Shown: piece after piece, positions 7,315-16,984 of the stretch | Position numbering within the stretch: position 1 is the first letter of the stretch | Layout of the letters: the number at the start of each line of letters is the position of its first letter | DNA from: Sutcliffiella tianshenii | GTDB taxonomy: Bacteria; Bacillota; Bacilli; Bacillales; Bacillaceae_I | Reading direction: 5' to 3' | Assembly: GCF_016908565.1 (NCBI RefSeq) | Contig: NZ_JAFBED010000013.1 | Location: 1 to 64,000, forward strand | DNA: 64,000 nucleotides | Program-made: the position numbers and the translations under genes | Notes under the pieces: generated by a model | What the model was told of the DNA's origin: nothing | What the model saw: the letters and a program-made list of their open reading frames with translations, nothing else | Databases searched by the model: none

Positions 7315-9381
7315 ATGTTTGAACTGCCAATCAAAGAGCCTGTTCTTGTATTTACGATAGCCATGATCACATTTTTCATATTTCCCTATTTTATGAAATT
7401 ATTGCGGATTCCCGGACTGATCGGACCGATACTTGCTGGTGTGATCATCGGGCCAAACGGGCTTGGCCTACTGGAAAGAAGTTCGACCATAGAGCTTTTA
7501 GGTACAGTGGGGCTTGTTTTCATCATCTTTATTGCAGGACTGGAAATGGACCTGGACGGCTTTAAGAAATATAAAAACCGGAGTATTGTTTTTGGGATGC
7601 TATCCTATTGGATACCTCAAACTGTAGGGATTGTCATAAGCCTACTCCTGGGATACAATTTGGCAGCAGCCATACTGATCGGCTCGATCCTTGGTTCACA
7701 TACTTTATTGGGCTATCCCATTGCAAGCCGCTTGGGGATAGGAAAAAGCAAAGCAATCACGACGGCCGTGGGCGGAAGTATCCTAACTGATACGTTTGCC
7801 TTGTTGGTATTGGCTGTCATAACAGGTGCAGCAGCAGGGCAGCTTGATATTTATTTTGGGGTCAAGTTGACGATTTCACTCATCGTGTTTGTTGCGATCA
7901 TTTTCCTTGGTACACCTTTCATTTCTCGCTGGTTTTTCCGCAACGTGTCAACAGAAGGACCGACTGAATTCATTTATGTCATGGTTTTGCTTTTCACTGC
8001 CGGGTCGCTGGCATTAATTGCAGGATTACAGCCAATCATCGGAGCATTCTTGGTAGGATTGGCATTGAATCGCTTCATCTTTGAACAAGGACCATTGATG
8101 AATCGGATCCGGTTTACTGCCAATGCGATTTTCATTCCATTTTTCCTCTTGTCGGTCGGGATGCTCATGGATCTCAGTGTGCTTGTCGCTAACCCGAGAG
8201 CCTGGCTTTTGACAGTGGCGATAGTGTTTGGATTATTGTTCAGTAAATATATGGCATCTTTCATCACAAGCAAGTTTTATCGTTATTCAAAAGATGAGCG
8301 CATTGTCATCTTTGGATTGACGACTCCACAGGCTGCAGCCACACTTGCAGCAACGTTGGTAGGATTTAATGTCGGGCTGCTCGATCAGGCGACAGTGAAT
8401 GGTGTCATTATCATGATTTTGATTACTTGTATCTTCGGACCTTATCTTGTAGAGAAATATGGCCGGAAGCTTGCCTTGATCGAGGAGCAGCGCCCCATCA
8501 AGAAAGGGGATGCACCGGAAAGGATCCTGATTCCCATTGCCAACCCAAATACGATGGAATCCCTTCTAGACCTGGCGTTTGTCATAAGGCAGTCCTTATC
8601 AAAAGAACATCCGCTATATGCACTGAGCGTCGTTCAAAGGGATATTTGGGCTTCTGAAGGGGATGTTGCAAAGGCGGAGAAGATGCTAGGTCAGGCTGTA
8701 TCATATTCGAGCGGTGCCGATGTCCCGATCCGGGTCACGACAAGGGTGGATCGAAATATTGCCATCGGGATCAACAGGGCGATTGCGGAAGAAAGAATTA
8801 CCACACTTGTCGCCGGATGGAATGGGGAGAGACGTGCCCCTCAAAAGATTTTCGGCGGCGTTATCGATCAGGTGTTGGATCAATCCAATGTAACGGTCCT
8901 CATCTCAAAGCTAGGCCACCCATTGAATACGACAAAGCGCATTATCCTCGTTCTTCCGAATGGAATTGACCATAAGCCTGGCTACTGGGATGCGCTTGCC
9001 ACAATCAAACAGATTGCAAGTAATCTGGGCGCGACGATTCATTGTTACGCCATCAAAGGATTCCCTGACACCTATAAAGCACATATGAGGGAAATCAAAC
9101 CTAACCCTCCAACAGAAGTGGAGTGGGTGGAAGGATGGACATCCCTGTATGAGGACCATTTACCACGGCTGATGGAAGATGACCTGGTAGTGGTCATCAG
9201 TGCCAGAAAAGGTACGACAGCATGGCATCCCCAGCTTGAAAAGATACCTGGCAAGCTAGCAAAGATCAATCCAGAAAGCTTCATCATCTACTATCCTGCC
9301 GAAGCGAAAGAAGATCTCCGCGGAACGCGTGGAACAGAATTGCCGAAGGAAGTACTCCTTGAACGGGATTATGACAAATAA
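7315..9381 (+). CDS. yjbQ: CPA2-family Na+/H+ antiporter YjbQ with C-terminal Usp-like region
   Basis: A 688-residue membrane transporter. Residues ~10-390 form the monovalent cation:proton antiporter-2 core with about 12 hydrophobic helices (for example PGLIGPILAGVIIGPNGLG and the GSILTDTFALLVL segment). Residues ~400-680 are hydrophilic and resemble tandem universal-stress-protein folds (ERILIPIANPNTMESLLDLA, KRIILVLPNG), probably a cytoplasmic regulatory domain. It is somewhat longer than B. subtilis YjbQ. The start at ATG 7315 follows GGAG by 10 nt; TTG 7300 is the alternative. Ion selectivity (Na+ or K+) cannot be told from sequence. Confidence 0.88.
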   Translation: MFELPIKEPVLVFTIAMITFFIFPYFMKLLRIPGLIGPILAGVIIGPNGLGLLERSSTIELLGTVGLVFIIFIAGLEMDLDGFKKYKNRSIVFGMLSYWIPQTVGIVISLLLGYNLAAAILIGSILGSHTLLGYPIASRLGIGKSKAITTAVGGSILTDTFALLVLAVITGAAAGQLDIYFGVKLTISLIVFVAIIFLGTPFISRWFFRNVSTEGPTEFIYVMVLLFTAGSLALIAGLQPIIGAFLVGLALNRFIFEQGPLMNRIRFTANAIFIPFFLLSVGMLMDLSVLVANPRAWLLTVAIVFGLLFSKYMASFITSKFYRYSKDERIVIFGLTTPQAAATLAATLVGFNVGLLDQATVNGVIIMILITCIFGPYLVEKYGRKLALIEEQRPIKKGDAPERILIPIANPNTMESLLDLAFVIRQSLSKEHPLYALSVVQRDIWASEGDVAKAEKMLGQAVSYSSGADVPIRVTTRVDRNIAIGINRAIAEERITTLVAGWNGERRAPQKIFGGVIDQVLDQSNVTVLISKLGHPLNTTKRIILVLPNGIDHKPGYWDALATIKQIASNLGATIHCYAIKGFPDTYKAHMREIKPNPPTEVEWVEGWTSLYEDHLPRLMEDDLVVVISARKGTTAWHPQLEKIPGKLAKINPESFIIYYPAEAKEDLRGTRGTELPKEVLLERDYDK

Positions 9382-9391
9382 AAACATAGCC

Positions 9392-9425
9392 GCCGATTCT
9401 TCTTGTAGAGGAATCGGCTTTTTAA
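9392..9425 (+). terminator. Intrinsic terminator after yjbQ
   Basis: GCCGATTC/GAATCGGC arms with an 11-nt loop and a following T-run close the yjbQ transcript before the fabI promoter. Confidence 0.85.
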
Positions 9426-9439
9426 ATAAAAAAGAAAAG

Positions 9440-9484
9440 TTCGCATTTCGACAGGATTATGCTATAATTATGACTAGGTACTAA
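9440..9484 (+). promoter_or_regulatory. fabI promoter overlapping a FapR operator
   Basis: The promoter is -35 TTCGCA (9440-9445), a 17-nt spacer, and -10 TATAAT (9463-9468). Directly after the -10 is TTATGACTAGGTACTAA (9468-9484). Its reverse complement reads TTAGTACCTAGTCATAA, matching the 17-bp FapR operator of fatty-acid genes. FapR repression is relieved by malonyl-CoA, and fabI is a known regulon member. Confidence 0.85.
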
Positions 9485-9512
9485 TAACTTATATAAATAG
9501 GAGGATATAAAG

Positions 9513-10283
9513 ATGACTTTATCCTTGAATGGTCGTACATACGTTGTAATGGGTGTGGCGAATAAAAGAAGTATTGCATGGGGAATTGCCCGTTCCTTGC
9601 ATGATGCAGGAGCGAGACTTGTATTTACTTATGCAGGTGAACGTTTAGAGAAAAGTGTCCGTGACCTGGCAGAAAGCCTCGATAGGAATGACTCTTTGGT
9701 GCTTCCATGTGACATAACAAAAGATGAAGAAATCCATACTTGCTTCCAACAGATCAAAGAAGAAGTTGGAACTATACATGGAATTGCACATTGCATCGCT
9801 TTTGCCAACAAGGAAGAGCTGCAGGGCGATTACATGAATACGACAAGAGAAGGCTTTCTGCTTGCCCACAATATCAGTTCGTACTCTTTGACTGCAGTGG
9901 CAAAGGAAGCAAAGGACCTTATGACTGAAGGAGGCAGCATTGTAACCCTGACTTATCTTGGCGGTGAAAAAGTGGTTGCCAACTACAATGTCATGGGTGT
10001 TGCAAAAGCAAGCCTTGATGCAAGCGTGAAATACTTGGCGAACGACCTAGGCAAGGCTGGCATCCGAGTCAACTCCATTTCCGCAGGTCCAATCCGCACT
10101 TTATCAGCTAAAGGAGTCAGTGACTTCAATTCCATTTTAAAAGAAATTGAAGAAAAAGCTCCGCTTCGACGAGTAACCACACAAGAAGAAGTGGGAGATG
10201 CTGCATTATTCCTCTTCAGCGACCTTGCACGAGGAATTACAGGAGAGAACCTACATGTGGATTCCGGATACCACATACTCTAA
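9513..10283 (+). CDS. fabI: Enoyl-[acyl-carrier-protein] reductase (NADH) FabI
   Basis: A 256-residue short-chain-dehydrogenase-type enoyl-ACP reductase performing the last step of each fatty acid elongation cycle. The cofactor motif GVANKRSIAWGIA is at 14-26. The FabI-specific active site has Tyr148 in TLTYLGGE and the Y-x6-K pair Tyr158/Lys165 (YNVMGVAK). Both length and motifs are canonical. It is monocistronic, between a FapR-controlled promoter and a hairpin terminator. In B. subtilis fabI adjoins cotO; here an 8-kb coat cluster separates them. Confidence 0.96.
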   Translation: MTLSLNGRTYVVMGVANKRSIAWGIARSLHDAGARLVFTYAGERLEKSVRDLAESLDRNDSLVLPCDITKDEEIHTCFQQIKEEVGTIHGIAHCIAFANKEELQGDYMNTTREGFLLAHNISSYSLTAVAKEAKDLMTEGGSIVTLTYLGGEKVVANYNVMGVAKASLDASVKYLANDLGKAGIRVNSISAGPIRTLSAKGVSDFNSILKEIEEKAPLRRVTTQEEVGDAALFLFSDLARGITGENLHVDSGYHIL

Positions 10284-10296
10284 TATGAACGATAGC

Positions 10297-10330
10297 ACCA
10301 CCGAGGACTTACCGGTCTTCGGTGGTTTTT
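10297..10330 (+). terminator. Intrinsic terminator after fabI
   Basis: Arms ACCACCGAGGAC and GGTCTTCGGTGGT (one mismatch) with a TTTTT tail follow the fabI stop codon. Confidence 0.85.
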
Positions 10331-10418
10331 ATTTGTGTCGGAACTTTCATTATATAGAGGTAAGCTTTATATTTCTGAAGCCATGCTGCAAAAATATATG
10401 TTGAATAACGCAATTATT

Positions 10419-11501
<1,083 letters not shown>

Positions 11502-11737
11502 CTAATTAGCAGCAGTTTTTAGATTGCTGCAAACATTTAAGATTGTTTCCGCACCCGTTTTGGGAATTGCATTTTCTTTAAGGTATGGTTTTTTATGAGA
11601 AAGTGTTAAAGAACAAGAAGAATTTGTTACAGTGAATACGCCCTTTTTCGAAAAGACAAGAGGGAAAAGCTTCAAATATGGCGGCTCATCCATACGATAC
11701 TTGTAAACTACCGTTTTTAGGTGAATGGAGGTAACAT

Positions 11738-12877
11738 ATGAAAATTGCATATATTGCAACAGAAAAGCTTCCAGTGCCGGCTATTCGTGGTGGTGCGATC
11801 CAGATCTATATTGATTCTGTTGCAAAAATCATTGGTGCAAAGCATGATGTCACAATATTATCCATACAGCATGAAGAGCTGCCGCAGCAAGAAAGAAGAG
11901 GGCATGTCCGTTATATCCGTTTCGATGAAAAGAAGTACCTTCCTTCCATTCTTTCTCATATCAGCCAGGAGAACTATGACGTGATCCATTTATGTAATAG
12001 ACCGACTTGGGTGAAGCAGGTTAAAGAAGTGGCTCCACAAACAAAGATTGTTTTAAGTGTCCATAATGAGATGTTCACCTATGAAAAATTGAGTGATGCA
12101 GAAGGAAAGGAATGCCTGAACCTTGTTTCAAAGGTCGTTACAGTGAGTGATTTTATTGGAAAAACAATCACAGACCGATTTCCTTTTGCAAAATCCAAAG
12201 TCCGGACCGTTTATTCGGGAGTGGACCTTGATGCATTTCAACCATTGTGGACAACAAAAGGGAAACAGGCTAGAAGTCAGGTTCGGGAAGAGCTGGGTCT
12301 GACGAATAAAAAAGTGATTCTGTTTGTCGGAAGGTTAAGTAAGGTAAAGGGACCGCATGTGCTTTTGCAGGCTCTGCCTTCCATTATTCAGGAGCATCCC
12401 AATGTCATGATGGTCTTCATCGGATCCAAGTGGTTCGGGGATGACAATATCAATAACTATGTAAAGCATCTATATACCCTGGGGGCCATGTATCCCGAGT
12501 ACGTAACTTTTATAAAATTTGTCAAACCGGTGGATATTCCGAAATTATTTGCCATGTCCGATGTTTTCGTTTGTTCATCGCAATGGCAGGAACCACTTGC
12601 ACGTGTTCATTATGAGGCTATGGCTGCAGGATTGCCTATCGTGACAAGTAAAAGGGGAGGAAATCCGGAGGTTATCGATGAAGGGCGAAATGGTCATGTA
12701 ATAGCTGACTTTGAAAACCCAGAGAGCTATGCAAAAGTAATCAATTCTTTGCTCCATCATGCAAACACTCGTGAAGGTATGGGTAAATATGGGAGAAACA
12801 AGGTAGAAAGGGAATTTTCTTGGAAAAATGTAGAGAATAACTTGCTTGAGGTATATGAAGAAGCAGCAAAATATTAA
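11738..12877 (+). CDS. cotSA: Spore coat-associated GT4 glycosyltransferase CotSA
   Basis: A 379-residue GT-B glycosyltransferase (family 4). It starts MKIAYIATEKLPVPAIRGGAIQ, and the C-terminal nucleotide-sugar domain contains ILFVGRLSKVKGPHVLL and the EX7E motif EPLARVHYE in SSQWQEPLARVHYEAMAA. B. subtilis CotSA (YtxN) is a coat protein of the same length, encoded directly beside cotS. The ATG at 11738 follows ATGGAGGTAACAT. cotS, ytxO and the acidic gene follow with short gaps, implying one transcript. It is 30-40 percent alike by eye to YtcC below, so the two are paralogues. Confidence 0.9.
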   Translation: MKIAYIATEKLPVPAIRGGAIQIYIDSVAKIIGAKHDVTILSIQHEELPQQERRGHVRYIRFDEKKYLPSILSHISQENYDVIHLCNRPTWVKQVKEVAPQTKIVLSVHNEMFTYEKLSDAEGKECLNLVSKVVTVSDFIGKTITDRFPFAKSKVRTVYSGVDLDAFQPLWTTKGKQARSQVREELGLTNKKVILFVGRLSKVKGPHVLLQALPSIIQEHPNVMMVFIGSKWFGDDNINNYVKHLYTLGAMYPEYVTFIKFVKPVDIPKLFAMSDVFVCSSQWQEPLARVHYEAMAAGLPIVTSKRGGNPEVIDEGRNGHVIADFENPESYAKVINSLLHHANTREGMGKYGRNKVEREFSWKNVENNLLEVYEEAAKY

Positions 12878-12896
12878 GAAAGAAAGGTGATGTCTT

Positions 12897-13958
12897 GTGG
12901 AAGAGCATCAAGAGGTGGAACAGCATCACTTGCAACAGGTACTGGAATTTTATCCATTCGAGATAAATGAAGTGAAGCTGCTTTCGAGCAGAAGTGGGAG
13001 AACGACATGGGAAGTGGATACTAATGAAGGCAAGAAAATTTTAAAACAGGCAAGCATGAAGCCTGAGAGGATGCTGTTTATCGCAGGCGCTCATCAGCAT
13101 TTGTATAATAATGGATTGGCTATCACGCCAATCCATGAAACAAAAAGTGGGGGAATCTGTATCGGTGCGGGTTCATTGGGGTATGTGCTCTATGACAAAG
13201 TGGAAGGTAGTGAAGTGATTTACTACAACAAAGAGCAGATGTTGAAGGCCATGGAATTCGCAGGGAATTTCTATCAAGCGTCCATTGGATACCTACCGGC
13301 TGAAGAGAGTAAAACCCGTGGAAGATTGGGTAAATGGCATAAGTTGTTCCGATGGAAGCTTCAAGAGCTTGAAGGAAATAAAACAATAGCGGAGTCTTAT
13401 CCGACGGATGCTTTCTCACTGCTTTTCCTACAGCATGTGGATGAAATGATTCAGCGGGCAAAGGAGGCATTGGCAGCACTGGATGAACAGGTCTATCAGG
13501 AAGCATCAAAAGAAGTAAGCAGCCTAAGAGGGTTCTGCCAGCAGGATTTTACCTTGGCTAGATTCACTGAAGTAGATGGCTCACTATTCATGAAGGAACT
13601 GCATTCCATTACGTATGATCTTCCAACAAGAGATCTTCGTATCATTTTAAATAAAATGATGAAAAAGTTTTCGGTTTGGGATGATCAACTTGTGTTTGAC
13701 CTTCTTCGGGCATACCATAAAACAAATCCTTTATCGGAGAACTATTATAAAATACTCAACGTAGACCTTTTATTTCCGCATCTGTTCTGTGCAATCGGCC
13801 ATAAATACTTTCTGGCACAAAAAAGATCGTGGTCGGATGAAAAATATATCTGGGCCTTGCAGAACATCATCGCTCTTGAACAGTCCAAAGGTGATTTCCT
13901 GAAGAGGTATCCTTTCATTTACAGAGACATCATATCTGGTCACGGGGAGGGAAATTAA
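12897..13958 (+). CDS. cotS: Spore coat protein CotS, probable pseudokinase
   Basis: A 353-residue CotS-family protein with the same fold as the cotI product. The catalytic elements are degenerate: where CotI has HQDYGTGN, this has QQDFTLAR (His to Gln215, Asn to Arg222), and the metal-binding DLD is replaced by ELH at 234-236 (in MKELHSITYDLP). Asp217 remains. It therefore looks like a structural pseudokinase of the coat. The GTG start at 12897 follows AAAGGTGATGTCTT. It lies 19 nt after cotSA and directly abuts ytxO. Confidence 0.88.
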   Translation: MEEHQEVEQHHLQQVLEFYPFEINEVKLLSSRSGRTTWEVDTNEGKKILKQASMKPERMLFIAGAHQHLYNNGLAITPIHETKSGGICIGAGSLGYVLYDKVEGSEVIYYNKEQMLKAMEFAGNFYQASIGYLPAEESKTRGRLGKWHKLFRWKLQELEGNKTIAESYPTDAFSLLFLQHVDEMIQRAKEALAALDEQVYQEASKEVSSLRGFCQQDFTLARFTEVDGSLFMKELHSITYDLPTRDLRIILNKMMKKFSVWDDQLVFDLLRAYHKTNPLSENYYKILNVDLLFPHLFCAIGHKYFLAQKRSWSDEKYIWALQNIIALEQSKGDFLKRYPFIYRDIISGHGEGN

Positions 13959-14387
13959 ATGTCAGAAAATCCGAAAATACCAAAGCTGGAGCTGGATAAA
14001 TTCACTTTCTCCCCTCCAGGTCCAATGGGATGGAATATGGCGGAGTATGAACAGTTGCTGGAGAATCCCGATCAGCTTGTTCTCAATGAGGACACAGTCA
14101 ATTCACAGCTACACTCTTTAAAAGGAATTCAATTGGTGGAATTTTCAATGAGTGGTGAATTAAGAGCAAAGCATACCGCAAAAACATTGCGACCTACTGA
14201 AGAAATCCCAGAAATCATAATGGAGGAGCCTGGATTGGAAGGGAAAGCTTCAGAGGAAGAGGCTGCAGAAGAAATTATTGAGGTTCCCACACCTTCTAGA
14301 AAGAGAGTTACCATTATCATTAAAGAAACTTCCTTGAAAACGCCATGGATCTCCCCGATTTTCTCCAAAACTCAAAAAAACAGGTAA
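13959..14387 (+). CDS. ytxO: YtxO-like spore coat cluster protein
   Basis: A 142-residue hydrophilic protein, assigned to ytxO by length (B. subtilis about 143) and position right after cotS. It begins with a Pro-rich stretch (KIPKLELDKFTFSPPGPMGWNM), has an acidic Glu-rich middle (EGKASEEEAAEEIIEVPTP) and a basic tail. No enzymatic motif is visible. The ATG starts the base after the cotS stop codon, with GGGGAGGG as RBS inside cotS, so translation is probably coupled. A coat location is inferred from context. Confidence 0.7.
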   Translation: MSENPKIPKLELDKFTFSPPGPMGWNMAEYEQLLENPDQLVLNEDTVNSQLHSLKGIQLVEFSMSGELRAKHTAKTLRPTEEIPEIIMEEPGLEGKASEEEAAEEIIEVPTPSRKRVTIIIKETSLKTPWISPIFSKTQKNR

Positions 14388-14479
14388 TATATCTGAAATT
14401 GTTACACATCAAAATCGGGCACTCTAGCATATGTTATTTATGTATTAATAAATATATAGATAAAGTAGGAGTGATAAGG

Positions 14480-14812
14480 ATGACCAATGAAGTGCGTAAA
14501 GCAAAGCTGAAGCTGGATTTTGAAAACGGCTTTAGCTTGGCTCCCGATCTAAATTCTGAAGTAGCTTTACAAGCAGTGCTGAAAGCTTTAAAGAACGGCG
14601 ATGTTTCTGAAGTGAAAATCGCTGTTGAGTACAATGATGGCACCGAAGTGGACTTTGAAGAAGAAGACGAAGTCGATGAAGCAGTAGAAGCAGAAAACAA
14701 CGACGATGACGACGATGAAGATGAAGACGACGATGACGACGATGAAGATGAAGACGACGATGACGACGATGAAGATGAAGACGACGATGACGACGATGAG
14801 GAAGAAGACTAA
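14480..14812 (+). CDS. Polyaspartate-tailed acidic protein in coat cluster
   Basis: A 110-residue protein with a folded-looking N-terminal ~60 residues (KLKLDFENGFSLAPDL, EVKIAVEYNDGTEVDF). A C-terminal tail of ~40 residues is made almost only of Asp and Glu, encoded by near-identical 27-bp repeats. I do not recognise the N-terminal part. Such polyacidic tails bind Ca2+ or basic proteins, so a role in calcium or mineral binding in the coat is possible but inferred. The start is ATG 14480 with GTAGGAGTGATAAGG before it. It is 92 nt after ytxO and closed by a strong hairpin. Confidence 0.8.
   Translation: MTNEVRKAKLKLDFENGFSLAPDLNSEVALQAVLKALKNGDVSEVKIAVEYNDGTEVDFEEEDEVDEAVEAENNDDDDDEDEDDDDDDEDEDDDDDDEDEDDDDDDEEED
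14700..14802 (+). repeat. 27-bp coding tandem repeat (DDDDDDEDE units)
   Basis: About three and a half near-perfect copies of a 27-bp unit built from GAC/GAT/GAA codons encode the nine-residue unit DDDDDDEDE. The identity extends to synonymous positions, which points to recent repeat expansion. The tract is a candidate for length variation between strains. Confidence 0.9.
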
Positions 14813-14822
14813 TGCAGTAAAG

Positions 14823-14859
14823 AAAGTGCCAGGACCTTATCAAGAGGTCCTGGCACTTT
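14823..14859. terminator. Strong bidirectional hairpin
   Basis: Perfect 15-bp arms AAAGTGCCAGGACCT and AGGTCCTGGCACTTT lie between the convergent acidic gene and ytcC. The minus strand has a CTTTCTTTA tail. Confidence 0.75.
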
Positions 14860-14870
14860 CAGTTGTTTCT

Positions 14871-16070
14871 TTAAGTTTCGACTTGAGGCGGGACTGAAGA
14901 AATTATTTGGTCGTAGACCCTTATCAGTCTATCTGAAACATGCTTATAGGTGAAATTAATTTCAACGAATCTACGACCATTATGGCTCATCCAGCGTGTC
15001 AGTTCAGGTTCGGTCAGGCAGTAGTGGATGGCTTTTGAAAAAGAACTTGGTTTGTTGTAGTCGTCAATGATCAAACCATTGTACCGATCAAGAATTACTT
15101 CTGCATTGCCCCCTCTATTTGTAGTGATAACAGGTATACTTGCAGCCATTGCTTCGTAGTGGACCCTTGCAAGTGGTTCATTCCATTGGGAACTGCAAAC
15201 AAATACATCTCCTCCAAGAAAGGCTTCATGGATGAAGTCCGCTGGAATATATTTGGTGAAGATAATTTTTTCTTTAAAGGGTAGAGCCTGTTGGTAGAGG
15301 GAATATACATATTTATTTATTCCGTTGTCACTGAACCACTTGCCGCCTACCACGAGCAAAACAATGTCCTTGTGTACTTTTAGCAATTGTTCCATTGACT
15401 TTATCAGAATATGGGGACCTTTTGTTTTACTTAATCTGCCGACAAAAAGGATGACTTTTTTATCTTCTATATTATATCTTTTACGGAAATTGCTTCGAAT
15501 CTGTTGCCCTAACTTGGTTTGACGTAAGGGGAAAGATTCGAGGTCTACTCCCGAATAGACAATGCTTATTTTCTTTTCCGCTTCTGGAAAACGCTCTACA
15601 ACCGTCTTTTTGATGAAATTGCTCACCGTAGTGATGGCGCTTACCGTTTCCACTACATTTGCTCCCTCTTCATCGGAAAGCTTATGGTCTGCAAACATTT
15701 CATTATGAAGGCTTAGTACAAATTTACTTTGTGGAGAGGATTGGTGGTATAGAAGCACGTTTTTTGGCCGGTTGCAGACATGTATAAGGTCAAAATGATG
15801 AAGGGTAAGTTCATTGGCAACATGCTGCCTGTACTCGCTTCTTGGAAAGCGGATGTAGTGAACCCCATCTACAATTTCCCGGTCTGGAAGTTCATCGTCT
15901 GCTACAGAAATGATCGTAAGTTCGTATTTTTCTCTTAAAAATGGGGTGACGCCATCGATCATCATCTGGATGGCGCCACCTTTAATAGCTGGTGAGGGAA
16001 GCTTTTCTGTACAGATGATGGCAAGTTTTATGTTGGATTGGTCCTGTACAGCTCCTGAATATAATTCCAT
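14871..16070 (-). CDS. ytcC: GT4 glycosyltransferase YtcC
   Basis: This 399-residue GT-B glycosyltransferase is paralogous to CotSA. It has KLAIICTEKLPSPAIKGGAIQ near the N-terminus, VILFVGRLSKTKGPHILI in the second domain, and the EX7E-type EPLARVHYEAMAA. By family it transfers a sugar from an NDP-donor; the adjacent UDP-glucuronate-making genes suggest a UDP-uronic or related donor. ATG 16070 is chosen (AAAGGAGG about 12 nt upstream), which overlaps the end of ytcB by 43 nt; a longer frame reading back to 16325 would lie wholly inside ytcB and is not credible. It is the last gene of ytcA-ytcB-ytcC. Confidence 0.85.
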   Translation of the reverse strand: MELYSGAVQDQSNIKLAIICTEKLPSPAIKGGAIQMMIDGVTPFLREKYELTIISVADDELPDREIVDGVHYIRFPRSEYRQHVANELTLHHFDLIHVCNRPKNVLLYHQSSPQSKFVLSLHNEMFADHKLSDEEGANVVETVSAITTVSNFIKKTVVERFPEAEKKISIVYSGVDLESFPLRQTKLGQQIRSNFRKRYNIEDKKVILFVGRLSKTKGPHILIKSMEQLLKVHKDIVLLVVGGKWFSDNGINKYVYSLYQQALPFKEKIIFTKYIPADFIHEAFLGGDVFVCSSQWNEPLARVHYEAMAASIPVITTNRGGNAEVILDRYNGLIIDDYNKPSSFSKAIHYCLTEPELTRWMSHNGRRFVEINFTYKHVSDRLIRVYDQIISSVPPQVET

Positions 16071-16984
16071 TCTTTTTCTAGCCCTCCTTTTAAGGGTATA
16101 GCAGGAGAATATTCTAGAAGTCTCTCTGCTTTTGAAATATCTGCCCATGTATGATGCGGCTCTCCTTTCAATCTTCCAGAAAATGAAAGCAATGCCTTCC
16201 TTCCGGTAACTTTTTCTAGGGTGGAGATGATACCCAGGATGGAAGAGCGTTCTTTTCCACCTATATTGATTGTCTCCCCAATCACTCCATCGGCTGTAAG
16301 CGCCTTTTTCGTACCGGTTATGCAATCATCGATATACGTGAAGTCCCGTGTCTGCAAACCGTCCCCGAATATGGTTATCGGCTGGTTGGTATAGATCTGC
16401 CTCATGAAGCGATGAAAAGCCATATCAGGTCGCTGTCTCGGTCCATAAACAGTAAAATAACGGAGCACTACAAGCGGAAGACCAAAACTGTTTTCGTAAA
16501 CTCTGCACAATTGTTCTCCGGTAAGCTTGGTGATTCCATAAGGGGAAAGGGGATTAAGAGCTGCATCTTCACATACTTTGCCCACCTTTTCTCCATAAAC
16601 GGAGGACGTGGAGATGTAGATAAAGCGTTTGATATTAATGCTTTTCACCGATTCCAACAGCTTTTGTGTGGCAAGGATATTATTGTCCATATATGGTGCA
16701 AACTCATCCCCCCAACTGGACCGGACACCTGGAATGGCTGAGAGATGATATATGGCATCCACTCCGTTAAGAAGCTGTTCGAGGTTCGTATTCAATAAAT
16801 TTGTTTGCATAAAACAGAATCGGGGATGATCTAACAGATTTTGCAAATTCATCCTTTTAAATGAAGGTGGAGTTGGCCCGATGAATGTATCGACTCCGGT
16901 AACATGATAAGTAGGTTCCTCAAGTAGACTTTCACAAAGATGAGAACCGACAAACCCTGCGGCACCAGTTACTAGAATGTTCAT
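16028..16984 (-). CDS. ytcB: NAD-dependent NDP-sugar epimerase YtcB
   Basis: A 318-residue extended short-chain dehydrogenase. It has the Rossmann motif VTGAAGFVGSHL at the N-terminus, ISTSSVYG with the catalytic Ser/Thr, and SPYGITKLTGE with the Tyr-x3-Lys pair. With a UDP-glucose dehydrogenase (ytcA) directly upstream, UDP-glucuronate 4-epimerase is the likely reaction, as proposed for YtcB. The coding ends overlap: it begins 4 nt inside the end of ytcA and runs into ytcC, so all three are co-translated. B. subtilis has the same order in its coat cluster. Confidence 0.88.
   Translation of the reverse strand: MNILVTGAAGFVGSHLCESLLEEPTYHVTGVDTFIGPTPPSFKRMNLQNLLDHPRFCFMQTNLLNTNLEQLLNGVDAIYHLSAIPGVRSSWGDEFAPYMDNNILATQKLLESVKSINIKRFIYISTSSVYGEKVGKVCEDAALNPLSPYGITKLTGEQLCRVYENSFGLPLVVLRYFTVYGPRQRPDMAFHRFMRQIYTNQPITIFGDGLQTRDFTYIDDCITGTKKALTADGVIGETINIGGKERSSILGIISTLEKVTGRKALLSFSGRLKGEPHHTWADISKAERLLEYSPAIPLKGGLEKEWNYIQELYRTNPT

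Noticed and set aside
11691-11699. CATACGATA resembling a sigma-K -10 before cotSA
   Set aside because: No AC at 16-17 nt upstream; kept as only a weak hint although cotSA should be late-expressed.
14532-14843. Minus-strand His/Arg-rich open frame
   Set aside because: It is the antisense shadow of the polyaspartate repeat and would include the hairpin terminator.
16071-16325. N-terminal extension of YtcC
   Set aside because: Lies inside ytcB in another frame and encodes no recognisable sequence; CotSA shows the family begins near the chosen start.
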